Made by a program: the position numbers and the translations under genes. From assembly GCA_029564115.1 (NCBI GenBank), contig JAKQQP010000208.1:1-64000 (forward strand): 64,000 bases of DNA. The letters run 5' to 3'. The notes beneath the pieces are model-generated. The model saw nothing but the letters and a program-made list of their open reading frames with translations. It was not told the DNA's origin and made no database searches. This document shows positions 61,766 to 64,000 of the stretch, one piece after another (within the stretch, counting starts at the first letter, position 1; every line of letters starts with the position of its first letter). The DNA comes from Candidatus Rifleibacteriota bacterium (GTDB lineage Bacteria > Riflebacteria > Ozemobacteria > Ozemobacterales > Ozemobacteraceae).

Positions 61766-63607
61766 TTGCAGGATTTCAGAGAATTTGTCGAACGCAATGT
61801 GGTAATTTTTGACGGTGCCATGGGCACCAGACTCTACGAAAAGGGAGTCTACATCAATCGTGTTTATGATGAGCTGAATCTCTCTCAGCCAGCACTGATC
61901 CAGGAAATTCACCGAGAGTATCTCGCTGCAGGCGCAATGGTGCTTGAGACAAATACTTTTGGAGCTAACAGGTTTAAACTTACTCCGCATGGTCTTGCCG
62001 ACAAACTCGAAGTCATAAACTTTCAGGCGGCTAAAATTGCCCGCGAAGTTGCTGGTGATAAAGCCTGGGTTGCCGGGTCGATCGGTCCGCTGGGCATTCG
62101 CATCGAACCCTGGGGGAAGACCTCGGTCGAAGAGGCTGAAGCTGCGTTTTCCGAACAGGCAAAGGGGCTTCTGGCGGGCGGCGTCGATCTTTTCATTCTC
62201 GAAACATTCTATGACCTCAACGAGATTCATCAGGCTATCATCGCGATTCGCAAGCTCACCGACAAGCCAATAATTGCCTCTATGACCATAAATGAAGACG
62301 GAAACGCTCTTTATGGCACATCTGTCGACGTTTTTACTCCAAAGCTAGAAATGTGGGGGGCTGACGTAATAGGCCTCAATTGTTCAGTTGGCCCCAAAAC
62401 CATGTTCGACGCCATGGAAAAAATGCGGGCTCTCACTTCCCTGCATCTGATCGCTCAGCCCAACGCCGGGCTTCCGAGAGTGGTTGACGGTCGCATGATT
62501 TATCTCTGTAACCCTGAATACTTCGGGGAATACGCCCGCCGCTTCATTCAGCTTGGCGTAAGAATCGTGGGTGGCTGCTGCGGGACAACACCCGAGCACA
62601 TAAAATGGGTCGCCAACGCTGCTCGAGCACTGACTCCCGGTGGCAAAAAAGAGATTTTTCAGAGTTTGAAGCAACATAAAGACACTGATTCAGAGGTCGA
62701 AATCGTTCCCATCGAAAAAAAATCGACTCTGGGCCAGAAAATTGCCGATAAAAAGTTCATTATTACCGCAGAGCTGACCCCTCCCAAGGGCTGCGAGGCA
62801 GAATCCGTCATTCATCGTGCGCAGCAACTCAAAGATGCAGGCATTGACGCAATCAACATTCCCGATGGCCCACGTGCTTCGGCGCGTTTGAGCCCTCTTG
62901 CCATGTCACTGTTGATTGAACAGAACGTAGGAATCGAGACCATACTGCATTACTGCTGTCGTGATCGTAACATTCTTGGTATTCAGTCTGATTTGTTGGG
63001 CGCTTATGCCCTCGGTTTGCGCAATATTCTTGCCATTACCGGCGACCCGCCGAAGGTTGGCAACTACCCGCAGGCCACTGCCGTTTTCGACATTGATTCC
63101 ATCGGTCTGGTCAACGTTATTCATCGCCTCAACCATGGTCGTGATCTTGGCAACAATGCCATTGGCAAACCGACCAGCTTCGTCTGCGGCGTTGGCGCCA
63201 ACCCCGGGGCGATCGATCTGGATCTTGAAGTCAGTCGTTTCGAATGGAAGGTTGATGCCGGAGCGGAATTTGCCATTACTCAGCCGGTTTTTGACACTGA
63301 ACTTCTTGAAAGATTCCTTGAACGCGTCAGTCATGTCAGAATTCCCATACTGGCCGGTATCTGGCCTCTGGCAAGTCTAAAAAATGCCGAGTTCATGAAT
63401 AACGAAGTGCCAGGTGCTTCTGTGCCAGAAAAACTTCTGGCGAGAATGCGCAGGGCAGATACTATCGAAGCGCAGCGCGAAGAAGGCATCGCTATTGCCC
63501 GCGAAGCCCTCGAACGCGTCAAGCATCTGGTGGATGGAGTGCAGATCAGCGTTCCATTCGGTCGTGTGGAGAGTGTGTTGAAAGTCATCGAAGTCCTTAA
63601 CCCCTGA
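61766..63607 (+). CDS. Bifunctional homocysteine S-methyltransferase / methylenetetrahydrofolate reductase
   Basis: A 613-residue fusion. First part (about 1-290): homocysteine-binding barrel with FDGAMGTRLYEKG, ETNTFGANRFKL, GLNCSVGP and GGCCGTTPEHI supplying the zinc Cys residues. Second part (about 320-613): MetF-type flavin reductase with TAELTPPKGCEAES, HYCCRDRN, ITGDPPKVG and AEFAITQPVFD. It makes 5-methyl-THF and can methylate homocysteine. Frame is open from 61703, inside the -35 box; TTG at 61766 with AGGAG at 61753-61757 gives MQDFREFVERN and is preferred. It is followed by metH, 11 bases apart. Confidence 0.9.
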   Translation: MQDFREFVERNVVIFDGAMGTRLYEKGVYINRVYDELNLSQPALIQEIHREYLAAGAMVLETNTFGANRFKLTPHGLADKLEVINFQAAKIAREVAGDKAWVAGSIGPLGIRIEPWGKTSVEEAEAAFSEQAKGLLAGGVDLFILETFYDLNEIHQAIIAIRKLTDKPIIASMTINEDGNALYGTSVDVFTPKLEMWGADVIGLNCSVGPKTMFDAMEKMRALTSLHLIAQPNAGLPRVVDGRMIYLCNPEYFGEYARRFIQLGVRIVGGCCGTTPEHIKWVANAARALTPGGKKEIFQSLKQHKDTDSEVEIVPIEKKSTLGQKIADKKFIITAELTPPKGCEAESVIHRAQQLKDAGIDAINIPDGPRASARLSPLAMSLLIEQNVGIETILHYCCRDRNILGIQSDLLGAYALGLRNILAITGDPPKVGNYPQATAVFDIDSIGLVNVIHRLNHGRDLGNNAIGKPTSFVCGVGANPGAIDLDLEVSRFEWKVDAGAEFAITQPVFDTELLERFLERVSHVRIPILAGIWPLASLKNAEFMNNEVPGASVPEKLLARMRRADTIEAQREEGIAIAREALERVKHLVDGVQISVPFGRVESVLKVIEVLNP

Positions 63608-63618
63608 TGGAGAACCGA

Positions 63619-64000
63619 ATGAAACCGATCAGTGTCGACGAATTCAGAAGCCTGCTGCAGCGCGAAGTTCTTATCTATGACGGAGCAATGGGAACCAATC
63701 TTCAGGCTCAGGGCCTGAAACCTGAAGATTACGGTGGCCGGGAAGGATGCAGCGAAGCCCTCAACCTGTTTTGCCCTCAGGCTGTGGTTGAGGTGCATAA
63801 ATCATTTATTGCAGCCGGTTGCCGCGTGATCGAAACAAATACCTTTGGCGCCACAAGAATAACGCTGCGCGAATATAAACTCGAAGACCGGGTTGCAGAA
63901 ATCAACCGCCGAGCTGTTGAAATGGCTCGGGAAGCCATCGACGCAGTGCCGACTTCGCACCGCCCTCTGATTGCGGGCTCTATTGGCCCAACCTCGATGT
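63619..64000 (+). CDS. metH: Cobalamin-dependent methionine synthase, N-terminal part (cut by window edge)
   Basis: The first 127 codons of a homocysteine methyltransferase domain run to the window end without a stop. IYDGAMGTNLQAQGL, LNLFCPQAVVEVHKSFIAAG, ETNTFGATRITL and IAGSIGPTSM match the N-terminal domain of MetH. ATG at 63619 has GGAG 6 bases upstream; ATG at 63607 is in frame but lacks a ribosome site. The cobalamin and folate domains, if present, lie outside. Single-domain BhmT-like proteins are the alternative. Confidence 0.8.
   Translation, partial: MKPISVDEFRSLLQREVLIYDGAMGTNLQAQGLKPEDYGGREGCSEALNLFCPQAVVEVHKSFIAAGCRVIETNTFGATRITLREYKLEDRVAEINRRAVEMAREAIDAVPTSHRPLIAGSIGPTSM

Noticed and set aside
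1..64000. Searched by eye for CRISPR arrays, tRNA or rRNA genes, prophage and insertion sequences.
   Set aside because: No regularly spaced repeats, cloverleaf-like sequences, integrases or transposases were seen.

Overview
The window looks like chromosomal DNA from a diderm (LPS-making), probably anaerobic or microaerobic bacterium of middling GC. Evidence for an LPS outer membrane is a near-complete lipid A / Kdo operon (50387-59822). A nitrosative-stress locus built on hybrid cluster protein, an NADH-driven ion-pump-like complex, an octaheme cytochrome and an oxygen-binding diiron-type protein point to life at low oxygen. Gene order mixes traditions: holB-ricT is familiar from Firmicutes, while lpxI - Gfo/Idh - lpxB - msbA - acyltransferase - waaA resembles Deltaproteobacteria. 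I cannot place the organism firmly; an uncultured lineage (Riflebacteria-like) is a low-confidence guess. There is no CRISPR array, rRNA, tRNA, phage or intact insertion sequence.

Layout. 1-3.0 kb: two subunits of a molybdenum hydroxylase. 3.1-5.1 kb: a membrane flavin/iron-sulfur protein fused to a nitroreductase. 5.2-10.3 kb: a compact signalling run of STAS protein, cyclic-nucleotide-domain/MinD-like ATPase, oxygen-binding diiron-type protein and SpoIIE-type phosphatase, followed by a pyruvate-kinase-like protein and an AllH-like protein. 10.4-13.5 kb: small and hypothetical proteins. 13.7-18.8 kb: an Nqr-like cluster (B, C, D, E, F, no A) ending in an octaheme cytochrome. 19.0-26.3 kb: a heavy-metal efflux operon (small His/Cys protein, CzcC, CzcB, CzcA, CDF). 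26.3-31.9 kb: an MFS transporter and a 1409-residue fusion of a truncated pyruvate-phosphate-dikinase-like module with phosphoglycerate kinase. 32-37.5 kb: asnS, then a divergent HcpR-type regulator facing a ferredoxin, cupin and hcp. 37.8-46.8 kb: hypothetical protein, MBL hydrolase, dispersed repeats, Ser/Thr kinase with a HAD phosphatase, PepF and an anion permease. 46.9-50.3 kb: a GlcNAc-1-P transferase, holB and ricT. 50.4-59.8 kb: lipid A operon. 59.9-64 kb: a 44-residue Cys protein, a secreted subtilase, and two consecutive homocysteine methyltransferase genes (one fused to methylene-THF reductase, one the start of metH).

Standouts. (1) The PPDK-like/PGK fusion, where the dikinase lost its PEP/pyruvate barrel and a full PGK sits in its place, with Glu replacing Arg in the usual HLGRP motif. 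(2) The Nqr-like cluster that lacks nqrA, has a B subunit whose flavin-attachment SGAT reads SGAF, and ends in an eight-heme cytochrome, suggesting electron export to periplasmic heme instead of quinone. (3) The signalling run that pairs a putative oxygen sensor with partner-switching proteins. (4) The polyferredoxin-like/nitroreductase fusion with an internal start site. (5) A palindromic operator placed exactly at -41.5 in front of the hcp locus.
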